Source of the DNA: Ignavibacteria bacterium GWC2_36_12
Lineage (GTDB): Bacteria > Bacteroidota > Ignavibacteria > Ignavibacteriales > Ignavibacteriaceae
DNA: 42,848 nt
Reading direction: 5' to 3'
Assembly: GCA_001802795.1 (NCBI GenBank)
Contig: MGZZ01000162.1
Location: 2,822 to 45,669, forward strand
The translations under genes and the position numbers were made by a program. Of the stretch, positions 17,482 through 28,272 are shown one piece after another. The notes beneath the pieces are model-generated. The model saw only the letters and a list, made by a program, of their open reading frames with translations, was not told the DNA's origin and did not search any database. Every line of letters starts with the position of its first letter. The first letter of the stretch is position 1.

Positions 17482-18984
17482 TTATAGCTGTTCTTTCTGT
17501 CTAAGTGAATAAAGCAAAGTCTTCAACTTATTCTGATAATCATAATCATCGTAGTCCTCAGCCTGCTCTATAAAATAATTTGCAGCAACAATATCTCCTA
17601 AAAAGTAATTAGCTCTTGAAGCATAGTAACAGGCATATGGTAAAATCCACTTTTCCTCCATAACTTCTGTCTTTAGAGCAGCAGAGGCAAGACTAAGAGA
17701 CTCATTATATTTACCAAGGTTAAAGGCTGCTTCATTTAAGTAAAGATACGCTTCTGCTTTCAACTTGTTGCCTGTAATTTTTTTCAGAGCGGAAGTTAGT
17801 GAATCATAGGCACCACTGTAGTTCCCGCTCTCGATCATATTAGCAGCTTTAATAACAGTAATTTCATTTTCGGACAATGTTCTTTTAAAGTAAATACTCC
17901 CTTTGCGTTTTGCGTAAATATCATCATCCAGATCCATATTCCCGTTTTCACAGGAACCGAAATAAACTATGGCACTATCTCTTAAGTCCATTATTTCATA
18001 GCTCACTCCCAACCGGTATGCGGCAATACCTGTATAGTCATTATCCGGTGTAGTCTGAAGAAATTTTTTGTAATGGATAATAGCAGAATCATATTCATTT
18101 TTCTTATAAAAAACATCTCCTATTAAAAAATTGGAGAACGCAATAACCTGGTCAAATTTTTCATCATCCCTGTTTACAATTTTTATTAAAATTTTCTCAG
18201 CAGCATCAAGTTTTCTTTCCTTTATATTTAAAGATGCAAGAGAGTACTTAAACAAAATGTTCTCAGGATACTTATTAACAAGATTTGTTAAATAATATGT
18301 GGCGTCGGTATAATCCTGTGTAATCTGTGAATAATAATATTGAGCCTCTGTCTTAGTGTAATTCCCTTCATCTGCTGCTAATTTTATATACCTGATACCG
18401 AGCTCTTTATCTCCGCCCATACCGGTAAGCTTTAAAACCCATCTGAAAGCGCCCGGTGTTTGTCCAGCAGCAAAATTATACAGACCCAATCCCAAATAAG
18501 CATCATATCTCTCAGGGTTAATTTCAATTGCATCGTTAAGAAACGAATCTGATTTTTTACCCGCCCAAACTGCATCGAGATAATTTTCAGCAGAAGCAAA
18601 AGCAATTGCTCTATATGAATAATTTGAACCGACCAGGCAAAGGAGCACATCGTCATCGGGATTCAGTTCGAGCAGTTCGAGTCCCTTCTCTATCGCAGAA
18701 TCAGAATAAGTCGTAAAAATATTTAAGTCGTTTTTATCTTTGCTGCTGAGATAAAACCAAACGTAAATTCCGGAAAGATAATGATAGCCCTCCGGTCTGT
18801 CAGGATATTTCTTTATTACGTCTCTGAATATGTCTTCGGCTTTATCCCATCTGAAGTGATAACTTTGTTCCAGCCCCAGCATAATACTTCTTTCAAAGGG
18901 AATTTTTGATTGGGCAAAAACATTGACAGAAACAATTAGAAAAAATATTATTAAACAAATCTTTTTAGCAATAGTGTTTATCAT
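17482..18984 (-). CDS. Secreted tetratricopeptide-repeat protein
   Basis: A 500-residue protein with a Sec signal peptide (about residues 4-24, cleavage after VFA-Q). The mature part is helical and built from degenerate TPR units, for example WDKAEDIFRDVIKKYPDRPEGYHYL, YDSAIIHYKKFLQTTPDNDYTG and KYNESLSLASAALK. The LGLYNFAAGQTPG segment recalls the IML2/TPR39-like outer-membrane family. It is probably periplasmic, or on the inner face of the outer membrane, as a scaffold; no enzyme motif is seen. It sits 36 bases downstream of pyrG on the same strand and could be cotranscribed. The exact function is unknown. Confidence 0.8.
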   Translation of the reverse strand: MINTIAKKICLIIFFLIVSVNVFAQSKIPFERSIMLGLEQSYHFRWDKAEDIFRDVIKKYPDRPEGYHYLSGIYVWFYLSSKDKNDLNIFTTYSDSAIEKGLELLELNPDDDVLLCLVGSNYSYRAIAFASAENYLDAVWAGKKSDSFLNDAIEINPERYDAYLGLGLYNFAAGQTPGAFRWVLKLTGMGGDKELGIRYIKLAADEGNYTKTEAQYYYSQITQDYTDATYYLTNLVNKYPENILFKYSLASLNIKERKLDAAEKILIKIVNRDDEKFDQVIAFSNFLIGDVFYKKNEYDSAIIHYKKFLQTTPDNDYTGIAAYRLGVSYEIMDLRDSAIVYFGSCENGNMDLDDDIYAKRKGSIYFKRTLSENEITVIKAANMIESGNYSGAYDSLTSALKKITGNKLKAEAYLYLNEAAFNLGKYNESLSLASAALKTEVMEEKWILPYACYYASRANYFLGDIVAANYFIEQAEDYDDYDYQNKLKTLLYSLRQKEQL

Positions 18985-19020
18985 ATATCATACTATCATT
19001 TACAGTTAACAAAGCCTGAT

Positions 19021-20718
<1,698 letters not shown>

Positions 20719-20857
20719 TTAATAAAGATAAAGTTCATTAAAGATTTTCCAAGGCTATCATCAATTTTACAAAAACAGAAGGCAAAAGGCTTGGATAAAA
20801 TATTATTTTTCTTTACCTTAAAAACAAAATTACCGGCTATTAAAAAAGTGAGGAGTC

Positions 20858-23146
20858 ATGAGAATATCTATACTGCTCAGGGGAACTTTAATTTTTTCTC
20901 TTAATATTTTAATTCATTTAAGCTGTTCAGAAGAACCGCCTAGTTCTTCAGGAGAAGATCCAGGTAATACCGATTTCACGCTTGCAACAACGGTTAATAT
21001 TGGTGCCCAGGGAGGAAGCATCTCTACCGAAGAATTTTCCTTAACTGTTCCTGCAGGTTCCTTTAGCCAGTCAAATGAAATAAAATTATACTCTAAAGAA
21101 GATACTACTTTATTTGGCGAAGATGCGGCTACAAAAATGTTTAAGCTTGAAGGACTGCCTTCTGATTTCACAACTACAATAAGGGTTGCTCTTAAATATA
21201 ACAGACCACTTACCGATGAATCATACATAGCTGTCAGTGAAGATATTGCAGATCAGTTTACCGGCGAATCTTCAACAGTTTACGACTTAAAAGAAACTTC
21301 CGATTCCGCCGGGTTTTTAATTGGATATATAGAGCCTCCCCCGGATAACTCAAGTTTGTTTTATTTAGGTAAAAGCACTTCTGTAAAGGGTGAAGTGGAT
21401 AAGATTCTTCAGGGTTTGGATAAACATAAAACAACTGAAACCATCAATTTCAGATTTAAATATCCTATATCTTACGAACCTTTTATTCCGGAATTATCTT
21501 CTATTTTAGAAAAAAATTATGAATTACTTATAGATTCATTAGGATTATATTTTGGCAAAGATATTTACCAGGATAGTCTGTGGACTGTTGAAATAACCAA
21601 GTTTCCTGGTAAGAGCGCGGAATATATTTGGTATGAGGGGTGGAGAGCAGGATCTTTTTATGTAAACAGTGAAAGAATAAGCAATATTTCTATATTAAAA
21701 TCTGAACTTGAAATCGAATCGGGCTTGTCACTCTTATACATTGCTTCCGATGAACAAGTTGATTATGAATATTGGGATTCGGGCAACAGCTGGTTTTTTC
21801 ATACACTGCGTGTATGGTCATTAGAATTATTTTCCACATCCAAAAATTTACTTTACCCGGATGATTACTATCCATATTTTAGTCTCCGCCAAGGTGATTG
21901 GAATTACATTTATCCTGTATTTAGTGGTATTAAATATGGTGCCTTTACAGGATATGGATCTCTTGACTTTACTTCTCATGGTTTTGGTATGGCGGCATTA
22001 TTGAAATACCTGTTTGATTATAACAAGCTTCAAAAGTACCAGGTTGGAGAAATTTATAGGGCAATACAGGAAGGAAAAGATCCGTTAGCCACTTTAATAG
22101 AGAAAATTAATGGATTAAAAGCCGACTGGTGGCCCGATTTTTTTAAACATTATGTTGGCGGCGGAATATATAATATAAGCAGCTCAGTATTTACTAATAA
22201 TATTTACGGCGAATGGAGTATTAATAATGATGACGATACTTTAAGAGTATATGATTCCGATGAAGAATTGCGTTATGCCGACCTTTCCGCAAAAAGCTTC
22301 ATAATAAATCTCAATCATTCAACTATAGATGAATCAAAAAAATTACAAATTACGATTGAAGGAGACGGTGGAAGTGCGGGCTTAAGCACACTTGTTTTTA
22401 GCAATAACAATTCAACATTAGAATACCTTGGGCAAACTAATACAGGGATAATTGAAATCTCAGACCTAAAAGGTTTCTATGATAGTGGAATAAGACAATT
22501 TTTTTTAGTTGCAGTAAACAGCTTAGGCATACCGCCTTATGAAGACCATTCGGATATTAAATTAACGTTAAAAGTAGGAGGAAAACCGGATAACGGCGGC
22601 GGTAACGAACTGGATTATACACATTGCTGGGTTATTGTAACAGTTGGAGATGAAACTTATGAAGTAACTGATTTTGGAACAGGAAATACTTATGAAAGTT
22701 ATACCTGCTGCCAGGATTTCGGTGATGTAACCTATGAAGGATCGTTTTCGGGTAATACTTTTACAGGCAATTATAGCAATACAATCGAATCCGGAACTAT
22801 TACCCGTACGTGGGAAGGAACAATTACTATTGATATAGATGGAGCCCTGGAGTTTGCCAATGTGAGTTTCACTCTCAATTTTACCCATTATGATAGCAAC
22901 AATTCTCAGGAGACTAAGATAGATGAAAAATTCATAGCAGCAAACATACCTTTGAATGGTTCCCTTGGAACTACAGGTACTTATGCAGTTGAAGGAAACC
23001 AAACCTGTGACCATATACTTTCACTTGAAGTATATCACAAAAGTGGTCTTGCAAATGATCCTAATACTGGCTCTGAAGAAAATTTAAAAAGCTTTGATTG
23101 TGATGTTGGCGGAGAGAGAATCACAATCTTCTTTTCAAAAGAATAA
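20858..23146 (+). CDS. Large lipoprotein of unknown function
   Basis: A 762-residue predicted lipoprotein with a hydrophobic leader ending at LSC (Cys23). Residues about 40-170 contain a ZU5-like beta-sandwich pattern (GAQGGSISTEEFSLTVPAGS). The middle, about 180-440, is a mixed alpha/beta region with many Trp and Tyr (WFFHTLRVWSLELF, SHGFGMAALLKYLFDY, WWPDFFKHYVGGGIY). It vaguely recalls secreted metallopeptidase-like folds but has no HExxH motif. The C-terminal 170 residues are a beta-rich domain with cysteines at CWVI, CC, TCDHI and the final DCDVGGERITIFFSK. AGGAG is only two bases from the ATG, an unusually short spacing. A decayed copy follows directly. I do not recognise the family. 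Confidence 0.75.
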   Translation: MRISILLRGTLIFSLNILIHLSCSEEPPSSSGEDPGNTDFTLATTVNIGAQGGSISTEEFSLTVPAGSFSQSNEIKLYSKEDTTLFGEDAATKMFKLEGLPSDFTTTIRVALKYNRPLTDESYIAVSEDIADQFTGESSTVYDLKETSDSAGFLIGYIEPPPDNSSLFYLGKSTSVKGEVDKILQGLDKHKTTETINFRFKYPISYEPFIPELSSILEKNYELLIDSLGLYFGKDIYQDSLWTVEITKFPGKSAEYIWYEGWRAGSFYVNSERISNISILKSELEIESGLSLLYIASDEQVDYEYWDSGNSWFFHTLRVWSLELFSTSKNLLYPDDYYPYFSLRQGDWNYIYPVFSGIKYGAFTGYGSLDFTSHGFGMAALLKYLFDYNKLQKYQVGEIYRAIQEGKDPLATLIEKINGLKADWWPDFFKHYVGGGIYNISSSVFTNNIYGEWSINNDDDTLRVYDSDEELRYADLSAKSFIINLNHSTIDESKKLQITIEGDGGSAGLSTLVFSNNNSTLEYLGQTNTGIIEISDLKGFYDSGIRQFFLVAVNSLGIPPYEDHSDIKLTLKVGGKPDNGGGNELDYTHCWVIVTVGDETYEVTDFGTGNTYESYTCCQDFGDVTYEGSFSGNTFTGNYSNTIESGTITRTWEGTITIDIDGALEFANVSFTLNFTHYDSNNSQETKIDEKFIAANIPLNGSLGTTGTYAVEGNQTCDHILSLEVYHKSGLANDPNTGSEENLKSFDCDVGGERITIFFSKE

Positions 23147-23154
23147 TTTTTGGT

Positions 23155-23817
23155 ATGAAAACTAAACGATTATTATTTATTCTGATAGCAGGTATATTTT
23201 TATTCCAGTTCCGATAAAAACCCTGTAAACCCAGAACCAGAACCGGCAGCAACTAAAATTATCGGAGCTACCGGTGGTTCAGTTACAACCGATAACAGTA
23301 TTACACTCACCGTACCTCAGGGTGCTTTAAAGCAGGATACATAGATTTTACAAAATGCTGGTTTCAGGTTAAAGTAGGATCAAGTACTTTATCAGTCACT
23401 TTTTTCGACGATAGCATTTCAGTATTAGCTGCAACAAGCGGTATAAGTTTTATAGGATCTTTTAGAGGAAGTTTTTCAAATAATACATTTACAGGATCGG
23501 TGGATACTTCAGTTTACTATGACTCAGTATCAGGCTCGATAACAGTAGAATTAAATGAAGCCCACGACGCAGTTACAAATGTGAGTGTTTCCTTAAATAT
23601 TGGCAACCAATTTTACAATAGTAATAATCAATTCATCGGAGATAATATTCAGTCGGTCGGGTCTTCTTCAAGTACTTTCAAAATTGAAGGTACACAAACC
23701 TGCGATCAAATAAGTTCATTTACCAAACATACTGTTTATGAAGACCGCGAAGAAACGTTAGAAAGTTTTGAGTGTGATGTCGGTGGCGAACATATAACTA
23801 TTTATTTTTCAAAATGA
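23155..23817 (+). pseudogene. Decayed, internally deleted copy of the preceding lipoprotein gene
   Basis: Starts ATG at 23155 with a hydrophobic leader but hits TAA at 23215-23217. The sequence resumes one frame over near 23201 with SDKNPVNPEPEP and GATGGSVTTDNSITLTVPQG, matching the N-terminal beta domain of the 762-residue protein. It reaches TAG at 23342-23344. From 23341, back in the first frame, IDFTKCWFQV onward matches the last 170 residues of the neighbour (LDYTHCWVIV), through TCDQISS to the end, ECDVGGEHITIYFSK. The roughly 500-residue middle is missing. An expected lipobox cysteine is not seen. The last part is open from 23341 to 23817, but I see no ribosome-binding site for it. 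Confidence 0.8.
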
Positions 23818-23951
23818 TACACTTGCCTGCTTACATAACTTTAATTTACACAAGCCGGTTATTCTTGTTGCTTAAATTAGTTATTTTGTGTAAAATATAG
23901 TGACTCAAAAAATTTAGAAAGGGGAGTCTTTTCTATGAAGTGGGTAGTCTA

Positions 23952-24101
23952 ATGAATAGCTTTCCTAAATGGACACCCTATAATAATCCTTGTCCATTCA
24001 TCAGAACTAAAAATTTATTTGGGAATACTTTATTCCACCTGCAGAAACGCTGCCCGCTCAAGGAAGCTTATACCGGATTTTGCAGAAACAATTTTTGTTG
24101 A
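23952..24101 (+). CDS. Possible 49-residue cysteine-containing small protein
   Basis: An ATG at 23952 opens 49 codons ending in TGA at 24099-24101. The product has four cysteines (NNPCPF, KRCPLKE, GFCRN and a terminal Cys) and several basic and aromatic residues, with no signal peptide. GGGGAG at 23921-23925 precedes a five-codon ORF at 23935 that ends TAATG exactly at this start. The TGA overlaps the GAGGAG ribosome-binding site of the next gene. This tight packing argues for translation; the short length and lack of a known family argue for caution. Confidence 0.35.
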   Translation: MNSFPKWTPYNNPCPFIRTKNLFGNTLFHLQKRCPLKEAYTGFCRNNFC

Positions 24102-24112
24102 GGAGAAATCTA

Positions 24113-25732
24113 ATGAATATTTCTACATCCAATCCCGGTTTTAAAAAAAGAATCCTTAAAGATATAATTTTTAGTTTCAGCATAATTATAATTATATCTT
24201 TAATGGGAGGCTGCGGACCAAGTGCGGGGTTTCTGAACGTTATTCCAAACGACAATAATATTGAATACCAAAATAAAGAATATCCATTGCCGGATGGAAG
24301 CATCATTAATGAAACAGAATATACGTTGCCGCAATCATTAAAAATACAACAAATTGATTACGAGAATTCAACTGATGCAGTCTTTATTAAATATACTGAC
24401 ACCAAATATTCTGATGAAGAACATGGATTTCTTTTGTTCAATAATGAGGATAATAAAACATTATGGACCGCAAAAACCAATATGTCCTATACATTAATGA
24501 GGAATAATGACTTAATACTTAAAGATCCGCTCGGCGGTAAACTGTATGATGCACCTTCAGGGCTTTTCGTACGAGACATAGAACCTTATTTAGTTCTTGC
24601 AGATGATCGGAATACCTTAATGATAAGCCCTGATACTTTTGCGTTGGTTGACATACACAGCGGGGAAAAAATCTGGGAACGACCCGGACACGAGTGGGTC
24701 GGATTCAGACAACATTATATTATTGAAGACAGGTGTTACGTTGTTGCCGAAGGATTACATTCTTTGGAACTTAACGAAGGAACTACCTGGGAATATTTAA
24801 CTCCTACCAGTTTCACAAATGTAGGGAAAGAAATAGCGAAAGAAGTTGCCCTCTCTTGTTTATTTGCTTTAGCCGGTGGCTATAATACATCAACCTATAA
24901 ACCGGATATTACTATGAACATGAATTCCGACCCATTGGTTAGCGACGATAAAGTTTATTTTGCCGCACGGGATAAGTTAGTATGCCTCGACAAACTTACC
25001 GGGAAACTAATTTGGGAAAGTAATATAGACCCCGAACTGGAATCAATGTCGTTATATGAAATATCCGACAATGAAATTGCATTGGTAGGAAAAGGTATGA
25101 AGATTTTAAATTATGTTTATCAAAAATCCGATCCGCCTTCAATAAGAATAATTCAAAAAAACGATGGGAAAATAACCGGCGTCTTCATGATGGATAATGA
25201 AGCTATCGTCCAGGGTTTTACAAGTACGGACGAAAACTTGTTTCTACTTACGGCAGACCAATTATTGGTCTTTGATAAAGAACTAAAACTATTGGGTATT
25301 TCTGAGTCGACACAGGAATACGGAAATTTTTCTAATATTCTTATTGCCTCAGATACTCTGGTTATCCGCACCTCTAAAGGATTATTAGGTTTTTCGAAAG
25401 AGACTTTTTCCGAAGTATGGTTTCAATACTGCGAGTTGCCTCCTGTCGATACTAAAGAAGAATGGATAAAACCTCTTTTTGAGAAAAACAAAATTAATGA
25501 ACAAAGCCTTTATCAATGTGGGTTTTATTGGACTCCTAATGAAACCTATGGAATAACTGCCTATGATTTAAGTAGTGGAAAGGAAGTTGCTAAAGTAAAA
25601 TTGCTTAGCAAAAATATTAAAACCTTCAATGACCAATACTATATTGATTTCGACAGCAATAAAATTAAATTCATCTCATTCAAGGATAATACAGAGCTGA
25701 TTTTAAATGATATGGAGGAGCCATGTTATTGA
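24113..25732 (+). CDS. Beta-propeller (PQQ-like repeat) lipoprotein
   Basis: The start is placed at ATG 24113, preceded by GAGGAG with seven bases of spacing. A TTG at 24080 in the same frame is less likely. The 539-residue product has a basic N-terminus, a hydrophobic span, and a lipobox ending at LMGGC (Cys34). The mature part contains PQQ/WD-like blades with the recurrent pattern of a strand, a turn with DxxTGKxxW, and an aromatic: FALVDIHSGEKIWERPG, LVCLDKLTGKLIWESN, AYDLSSGKEVAKV. This fits a scaffold or binding propeller at the outer membrane rather than a quinoprotein enzyme. Its end overlaps the next gene by 10 bases. Confidence 0.75.
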   Translation: MNISTSNPGFKKRILKDIIFSFSIIIIISLMGGCGPSAGFLNVIPNDNNIEYQNKEYPLPDGSIINETEYTLPQSLKIQQIDYENSTDAVFIKYTDTKYSDEEHGFLLFNNEDNKTLWTAKTNMSYTLMRNNDLILKDPLGGKLYDAPSGLFVRDIEPYLVLADDRNTLMISPDTFALVDIHSGEKIWERPGHEWVGFRQHYIIEDRCYVVAEGLHSLELNEGTTWEYLTPTSFTNVGKEIAKEVALSCLFALAGGYNTSTYKPDITMNMNSDPLVSDDKVYFAARDKLVCLDKLTGKLIWESNIDPELESMSLYEISDNEIALVGKGMKILNYVYQKSDPPSIRIIQKNDGKITGVFMMDNEAIVQGFTSTDENLFLLTADQLLVFDKELKLLGISESTQEYGNFSNILIASDTLVIRTSKGLLGFSKETFSEVWFQYCELPPVDTKEEWIKPLFEKNKINEQSLYQCGFYWTPNETYGITAYDLSSGKEVAKVKLLSKNIKTFNDQYYIDFDSNKIKFISFKDNTELILNDMEEPCY

Positions 25733-26598
25733 AAAGCATTTTTATTTTGATTTTATTTTTTGCTGCTGTTGTTGAAGCGCAGGATTATAATGTTAAGATA
25801 AATTTAAAAGACGGAAATATAATCGAAGGAAAATTATTAAAAATTTCCGCTCAGGGAGTAGATATAAACCCGGGAGGGAATGTAAAATACAGGTTTGTTT
25901 CTGCGGAAAGAATAAAAAATGTAGAAATTGTAGAATTAAATAAAACAATTGAATATCCATTATCAAATGCTGATCTACCGGAAGAAATTATGGATAATGA
26001 AATTGATTACGGTTCCGGGCAGCAGGCTGGTTTTCCTAGATTCATAGGTATCGGTTCGGGCGGATATTCTTCTGTTGGCGGAGATTATTATTGGGGTTTT
26101 AATTCCGGCTTTAATTTTCGCTTAGGTATGTATTATCTCTTTCATGATTCAAACCCTACCGCAAGCAGATACTTTATTGGGTTTACATATAGTCACTCTT
26201 CTGTTACAGGTGATAAGATATATACTTATGATCCTAAATTATTATTAAATGAATATAGTTTTGAATTCGGTACAACAACAGGACTCTTCAATGGCGGTCA
26301 TTATTTATATGGACTATTAGGACTTGTAATAGTATCAAACGAAGTCTCAATGGAAATTGAATCACAAAATGGAGTTACCTCTACGTTAAATGTAAATGAA
26401 ACAAAAGCAGCGATAAGAATAGAAGGAGATGGCTCTATCTCTCTTGGTTCCAAAATATCTATTTTAATTTCCTTAGGCTATGATATTGTTTTGGGTCCAA
26501 AAGAATATAAAACATATTATAATCCAAATGAACCAAATTTTTCAATTGCAGGAGGAATATTAAATTTATCTATCGGATTATCATACGGTTTTTTATAA
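25723..26598 (+). CDS. Secreted protein with a predicted outer-membrane beta-barrel
   Basis: A 291-residue protein. The signal peptide (about residues 1-19, cleavage at VEA-Q) is followed by a small barrel-like segment (YNVKINLKDGNIIEGKLLKISAQG) typical of short SH3/LSm-like domains found in Bacteroidota exported proteins. From about residue 100 there are alternating aromatic and glycine-rich strands (FPRFIGIGSGGYSSVGGDYY, FNFRLGMYYLF, GGHYLYGLLGLVIV), ending in SIGLSYGFL with a terminal Leu. This suggests a porin-like barrel. The ATG is inside the end of the propeller lipoprotein gene, with GGAGG four bases upstream. A terminator lies 73 bases after the stop. The specific function is unknown. 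Confidence 0.72.
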   Translation: MLLKSIFILILFFAAVVEAQDYNVKINLKDGNIIEGKLLKISAQGVDINPGGNVKYRFVSAERIKNVEIVELNKTIEYPLSNADLPEEIMDNEIDYGSGQQAGFPRFIGIGSGGYSSVGGDYYWGFNSGFNFRLGMYYLFHDSNPTASRYFIGFTYSHSSVTGDKIYTYDPKLLLNEYSFEFGTTTGLFNGGHYLYGLLGLVIVSNEVSMEIESQNGVTSTLNVNETKAAIRIEGDGSISLGSKISILISLGYDIVLGPKEYKTYYNPNEPNFSIAGGILNLSIGLSYGFL

Positions 26599-26671
26599 AA
26601 GATAGTTAATTTTTAATTAGCAGATTTTCCTGATTCTCAAATAACGGTTTGATATACACGGAGGGAATTTT

Positions 26672-26695
26672 ATGCTTTCTTTAAGCATTTTTTTT
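26672..26695 (+). terminator. Rho-independent terminator after the lipoprotein/barrel unit
   Basis: ATGCTT (26672-26677), loop TCTTT, AAGCAT (26683-26688), followed directly by a run of eight T. It is oriented for the plus-strand transcript and overlaps the last bases of the convergent citrate synthase gene. The stem is AT-rich and so only moderately stable. Confidence 0.6.
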
Positions 26696-27971
26696 ACTTC
26701 CCCTCTATTGCCCTTTTCATAAACTCGCTTGTAACGGATTTTGGTCTTATAAGCGGGAACATCATTCCCCTGTTAACAACGGCTTGCGCTGTTAAGCCAA
26801 GGCTTCTTGATACGGCAAATAAAACCGTATAGTAAGAAAATTCTTTCATTCCATAATGATAAAGCAGCGAGCCTGAGATTGCGTCAACATTTGGCCAGGG
26901 ATTCTTTATTTTCTCAATCTTCTTTAATTCTTCAGGAACGACTTCAAACAGTCTTGTTACTGTTAAAAAAACGGGATCGTCCGGCAGATGTTTTTTGCCA
27001 AACTTCATAAATGCATCGAACCTCGGATCAGTAACTCTTAAAACAGCGTGTCCGTAACCCGAAATTACTTTCCCAGCATCAATTGTTTCTTTGACAAAAG
27101 CTCTGATCTGTTCAGTAGATGGAGTTCCATTAAATTTATTCATCAGGTCGAGAATCCATTTTAACGTTTCCTGGTTTGCCAAACCATGTAAAGGTCCTGC
27201 CAGACCATTAAATCCTCCCGACAATGAATAATAAAGATCGGATAAAGCAGAATTGATTGTCTGTGTAGTAAGTGCGCTTACGTTTCCACCTTCGTGATCG
27301 CTATGAAGGACAAGATAAAGCTTTATCAGATTATAAAATTCTTCTTTATCTGTTTCTATACCGAGCATATGAACATAATCGCCGGCAATATCCATTTCAT
27401 GATCGGGCTCGATTATCTCTCCTTTATTAAAATGGTGCCTGTAAACAGCAGCGGCAACAGCAGGTATTCTTGCTACAATATTTAAAGCGTCTTCAAGAGT
27501 TGGTTTCCAAAAATCTTCTTTTTTCAATCCCATGTATTCTTTTGCAAAAACAGATTCACGCTGCATACTGAGTAAAGCAGTATCGAGCATTGTCATCGGG
27601 TGAGAATCCCCCGGCATTGCTTTTAAAACGTCCCATACATAACCGGGAACTTCTTTTCTCTTTCTTATTTCTGCGCTAAAATTTTCAAGTACATTTTTAT
27701 CAGGCAATTCACCTGTCAGCAGCAAATAATAAATCTCTTCAGGAGTTTTATCAACCAGGTCTTTAAGATATCTCCCCCTGATTATCAATCCCTCTTCCTT
27801 GGGAACTCTGGATGTATCGCAAATCAATGCTCTGATATCACGCATTCCACCATAAACCTGGCTTATAGTAACTTCGGATATTACTTTTTCCCCTGCTTTG
27901 TTTAATATTTCGTGTGCTTCTTTACGCCAGTAGGCAATTTTTTCGGAGAGTTTATCGAGTATATTTGACAT
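26694..27971 (-). CDS. gltA: Citrate synthase, mitochondrial-like type I
   Basis: Condenses acetyl-CoA and oxaloacetate. The 425-residue protein is closest by eye to the eukaryotic mitochondrial type: HSDHEGGNVSALTTQ, NGLAGPLHGLANQETL (catalytic His), GYGHAVLRVTDPRF (second His) and KNPWPNVDAISG (catalytic Asp). The RPKSVTSEFM tail also matches. The residue after VDA is Ile, where mitochondrial enzymes have His; the catalytic Asp itself is kept. The ATG at 27969-27971 has no strong ribosome-binding site. No other TCA genes are adjacent. It converges with the barrel-protein unit. Confidence 0.94.
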   Translation of the reverse strand: MSNILDKLSEKIAYWRKEAHEILNKAGEKVISEVTISQVYGGMRDIRALICDTSRVPKEEGLIIRGRYLKDLVDKTPEEIYYLLLTGELPDKNVLENFSAEIRKRKEVPGYVWDVLKAMPGDSHPMTMLDTALLSMQRESVFAKEYMGLKKEDFWKPTLEDALNIVARIPAVAAAVYRHHFNKGEIIEPDHEMDIAGDYVHMLGIETDKEEFYNLIKLYLVLHSDHEGGNVSALTTQTINSALSDLYYSLSGGFNGLAGPLHGLANQETLKWILDLMNKFNGTPSTEQIRAFVKETIDAGKVISGYGHAVLRVTDPRFDAFMKFGKKHLPDDPVFLTVTRLFEVVPEELKKIEKIKNPWPNVDAISGSLLYHYGMKEFSYYTVLFAVSRSLGLTAQAVVNRGMMFPLIRPKSVTSEFMKRAIEGK

Positions 27972-28272
27972 AAATTTAACACTAAAAAAGATAAGTTAAT
28001 TAAAGAAAATTGGTTTGTTAACATAGCCCTTTTTTGTTAGTATTTCAACTTATTTAAGCATTAATTGGTGTTGCCATTAATATTTTATTTAACAATTTTT
28101 TCGGTGAGGTTTTCAATTATTTACAGCAAGACTCCAACAGAACCGGAAGGATTATAAAGGGCTGGACAAAGTTTTTTATACTTCAGAAAAGAGTATTTTT
28201 TATAAAAGCTTCATCATCCCTTCTTGTTATCTATTTTAATTCAATAAAATCTAAACTTTGAAACTATAAAAA
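27972..28272. other. Divergent intergenic region between citrate synthase and D15-like gene
   Basis: About 300 AT-rich bases with no open frame of note. It must contain the promoters of both flanking genes. I could not identify convincing -35/-10 or TAnnTTTG elements by eye, and I see no strong hairpin. Confidence 0.4.

Noticed and set aside
22568-23014. 148-residue minus-strand ORF inside the large lipoprotein
   Set aside because: Ile/Ser-rich shadow with no ribosome-binding site. The plus frame has a lipoprotein signal and a matching paralogue.
23845-23894. Nine-base inverted repeat TTTACACAA/TTGTGTAAA downstream of the decayed lipoprotein copy
   Set aside because: Long 32-base loop, AT-rich and without a T-tract; too weak to call a terminator or an element.
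26672-26722. 16-codon ORF with a GGAGGG ribosome-binding-like site
   Set aside because: It lies on the terminator hairpin and T-tract and antisense to the end of citrate synthase; best explained by chance.
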